Shown here piece by piece: positions 5,667 through 6,831 of a DNA stretch of 6,831 nt. Position 1 is the first letter of the stretch. Every line of letters begins with the position of its first letter. The position numbers were made by a program, and so were the translations under genes. The notes under the pieces are model-generated. The model saw nothing but the letters and a program-made list of their open reading frames with translations. It made no database searches and was not told the DNA's origin. This DNA is from Thermoplasmata archaeon UBA184. GTDB taxonomy: Archaea > Thermoplasmatota > Thermoplasmata > Lutacidiplasmatales > UBA184. The DNA lies in assembly GCA_002495185.1 (NCBI GenBank), contig DAEB01000050.1, positions 83,175-90,005 of the forward strand, given 5' to 3'.

Positions 5667-6454
5667 TCCGACCCTCCTCCTTTCGCGAGCGCGCGGTGGC
5701 GGTCGCCGTGGCGGAACGCACGTCGGACGACGTCCTTCACATCGTCGGGGGAGAACGCCCCGACGAGCCCCTTCTGCATCGCCACGACCCGGCGCATCTC
5801 GTCCGTGGCGACCGTGAGCCGCCCCTGGGCCGCCCGCTCCTCGTCGAACGTCGGGTCGACCATGATCGTATCCCCGAGGCGCACGAACGTGCACTCGACC
5901 GGGTAGTGGACGACCTCGAGCGGATAGTCGGCCTCTCCAACCTCGAACCGCTTCGCGGGGACCGTCGTGTGAGCGAGGGCGGAGACGGCGGCGAGGGCCG
6001 CCGTGTCGATCAGGTTCCCCGAATGGTCGAGGACGTGAAGGTCGACGTAGCAGACCCAGCTCTTCTCGCCCGGCGTCACGCAGAGCCGGGTGAGGTCGAT
6101 CGTCTCGGCGGCGCGAATGGCGCGGTCGACGACCCGCGAGACCTCGATCGCCCCGGGCTGGGGGGGTCCGGGCTCGAACGTAGGGCTCGAGAGCGGGATC
6201 AGCTCGGCGTTGGTCGTGAGAACTCCCGCGTTCGGCGTGTCGGGAAACGGCTTTCCGGGTTCGAGCTTGATGCCGCCGAGAACGGCCGTATCCCCGATGC
6301 GGACGAGCGCGGAGCCGTCCGCGGTTGCGACGAACCCCGGTTCGATCGAGACTCGGCGGTACTCGTCGGGACCGCGCCCGTCGAGACGCTTCCCCTCGGC
6401 CGCCAGGTCGAGGATGTGGGTCGTCAGGATCTCGGCCGAAACCTCTTCGCTCAT
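5663..6454 (-). CDS. rrp42: Archaeal exosome subunit Rrp42
   Basis: Rrp42 is an RNase PH-fold subunit that alternates with Rrp41 in the hexameric ring of the archaeal exosome, which degrades or tails RNA at the 3' end. It has no active site of its own, but the Rrp41-Rrp42 pairing is required for activity. The protein is 263 residues, close to the usual length. Seen: KRLDGRG at 22-28 (the family's RxDGR motif), VRIGDTAVLGGIKLEPG, the diagnostic PFPDTPNAG, LIPLSSPTFEPGPP, and VSRVVDRAIR. The second half contains the conserved WVCYVDLHVLDHSGNLIDTA strand and helix and ends in a Gly-rich tail. The ATG overlaps the rrp41 stop as ATGA, and GGAGG (6461-6465) lies six bases upstream. At the other end its TGA overlaps the rpl37ae start. 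Translation of the three genes is therefore probably coupled. Confidence 0.97.
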   Translation of the reverse strand: MSEEVSAEILTTHILDLAAEGKRLDGRGPDEYRRVSIEPGFVATADGSALVRIGDTAVLGGIKLEPGKPFPDTPNAGVLTTNAELIPLSSPTFEPGPPQPGAIEVSRVVDRAIRAAETIDLTRLCVTPGEKSWVCYVDLHVLDHSGNLIDTAALAAVSALAHTTVPAKRFEVGEADYPLEVVHYPVECTFVRLGDTIMVDPTFDEERAAQGRLTVATDEMRRVVAMQKGLVGAFSPDDVKDVVRRAFRHGDRHRALAKGGGSE

Positions 6455-6831
6455 GCCGAGCCTCCGACCGGCCCGATCGCGTAGCGCTCGCGGAGCGCCT
6501 GCTTCATCTTCTCGTAGATCTCGCGGCAGCCCTGGACCCCGAGGTCGAGCGCCTGCGAGAGCTCCTCCTCGGTCATGTGGCCCTCCATCTGGAGGAGCAC
6601 GAGCCGACCCGACTGGGGGACGAGCGCCATCGGGAGGTCGGCCTCGCCGAAGTTGTCTTCCTCCTTCTTGAGGTCGAGCGCGATCTTCCCGGCGACCTTG
6701 CCGACCGCGACGGCGGGGAGAAGGTCGACCATCGGGATGCCGGCGTCCGCGAGCGCCATCGACGCCGCGACCAGGCCCGCGCAGCGGGTCCCGGCGTTCG
6801 CCTGCAAGACCTCGATGTAGATGTCGATGCT
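6451..6831 (-). CDS. rrp41: Archaeal exosome catalytic subunit Rrp41, C-terminal part; 5' end outside window
   Basis: Rrp41 carries the phosphorolytic 3'-5' exoribonuclease active site of the archaeal exosome. The last 126 codons are present and the frame is open through the right edge. The segment starts SIDIYIEVLQANAGTRCAGL, a hallmark of the RNase PH fold, and continues with AGIPMVDLLPAVAVGKV. The EEDNFGEAD motif holds the two aspartates (codons 6655-6657 and, six residues on, in GEAD) that match the catalytic pair Asp182/Asp188 of Sulfolobus Rrp41. QSGRLVLLQMEGHMTEEEL and a helical C-terminus (GCREIYEKMKQALRERY) complete it. The phosphate-binding arginines are in the missing N-terminal half. 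Catalytic competence is therefore likely but only partly visible. rrp4 would be expected next upstream, outside the window. Confidence 0.96.
   Translation of the reverse strand, partial: SIDIYIEVLQANAGTRCAGLVAASMALADAGIPMVDLLPAVAVGKVAGKIALDLKKEEDNFGEADLPMALVPQSGRLVLLQMEGHMTEEELSQALDLGVQGCREIYEKMKQALRERYAIGPVGGSA

Noticed and set aside
4312..5721. Minus-strand frame open for about 470 codons upstream of the RNase J-like gene
   Set aside because: It runs antisense through the nucleotidyltransferase gene and across rpoP and rpl37ae in another frame. The translation is low-complexity Arg/Pro/Gly-rich, and the metallo-beta-lactamase homology begins only at about 4311. GC-rich sequence has few chance stops.
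4731..5906. Plus-strand frame of about 390 codons
   Set aside because: It overlaps four well-supported genes and its translation is Arg/Ala/Pro-rich with no motif.
5696..6484. Plus-strand frame antisense to rrp42
   Set aside because: It mirrors the codon structure of rrp42 and has no recognisable domain.

Overview
The window is GC-rich (roughly two thirds G+C by eye) and archaeal. The evidence is a cluster of archaea-specific information-processing genes: EF-2 with the diphthamide site, exosome subunits Rrp41 and Rrp42, ribosomal protein L37Ae, RNA polymerase subunit P and RadB. The gene set and the high GC suggest a Euryarchaeota-type or Thermoplasmata-like metagenomic lineage. That placement is an inference; the sequence alone does not fix it.

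Layout. (a) 2-1459, plus strand: the C-terminal two thirds of elongation factor 2, cut by the left edge. (b) 1460-1592: a short convergent gap with several hairpins. (c) 4311 down to 1593, minus strand: three genes, namely an RNase J-like beta-CASP metallo-beta-lactamase, then radB, then a methylated-DNA--cysteine methyltransferase. (d) 4396-5238, plus strand: a nucleotidyltransferase-fold protein of unknown substrate, divergent from the nuclease gene. (e) 6831 down to 5235, minus strand: the conserved archaeal exosome operon rrp41 (cut by the right edge), rrp42, rpl37ae, rpoP. The rpoP gene is only 44 codons long and is easy to miss.

How the genes relate. The exosome operon joins 3'-5' RNA decay (Rrp41/Rrp42) to the ribosome (L37Ae) and RNA polymerase (RpoP). 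Its genes are tightly coupled: both exosome/L37Ae junctions are ATGA overlaps with a purine-rich Shine-Dalgarno sequence. A second RNA-decay candidate, the RNase J-like enzyme, lies on the same strand just beyond the nucleotidyltransferase gene. RadB and the methyltransferase form a small DNA repair/recombination pair. Their starts lack Shine-Dalgarno sequences and have AT-rich boxes about 26-28 nt upstream, which suggests leaderless transcripts.

Most of the window is conserved housekeeping. I see no CRISPR array, transposase, integrase or clear mobile element. The least explained parts are the structured gap after the EF-2 gene and the unassigned nucleotidyltransferase.
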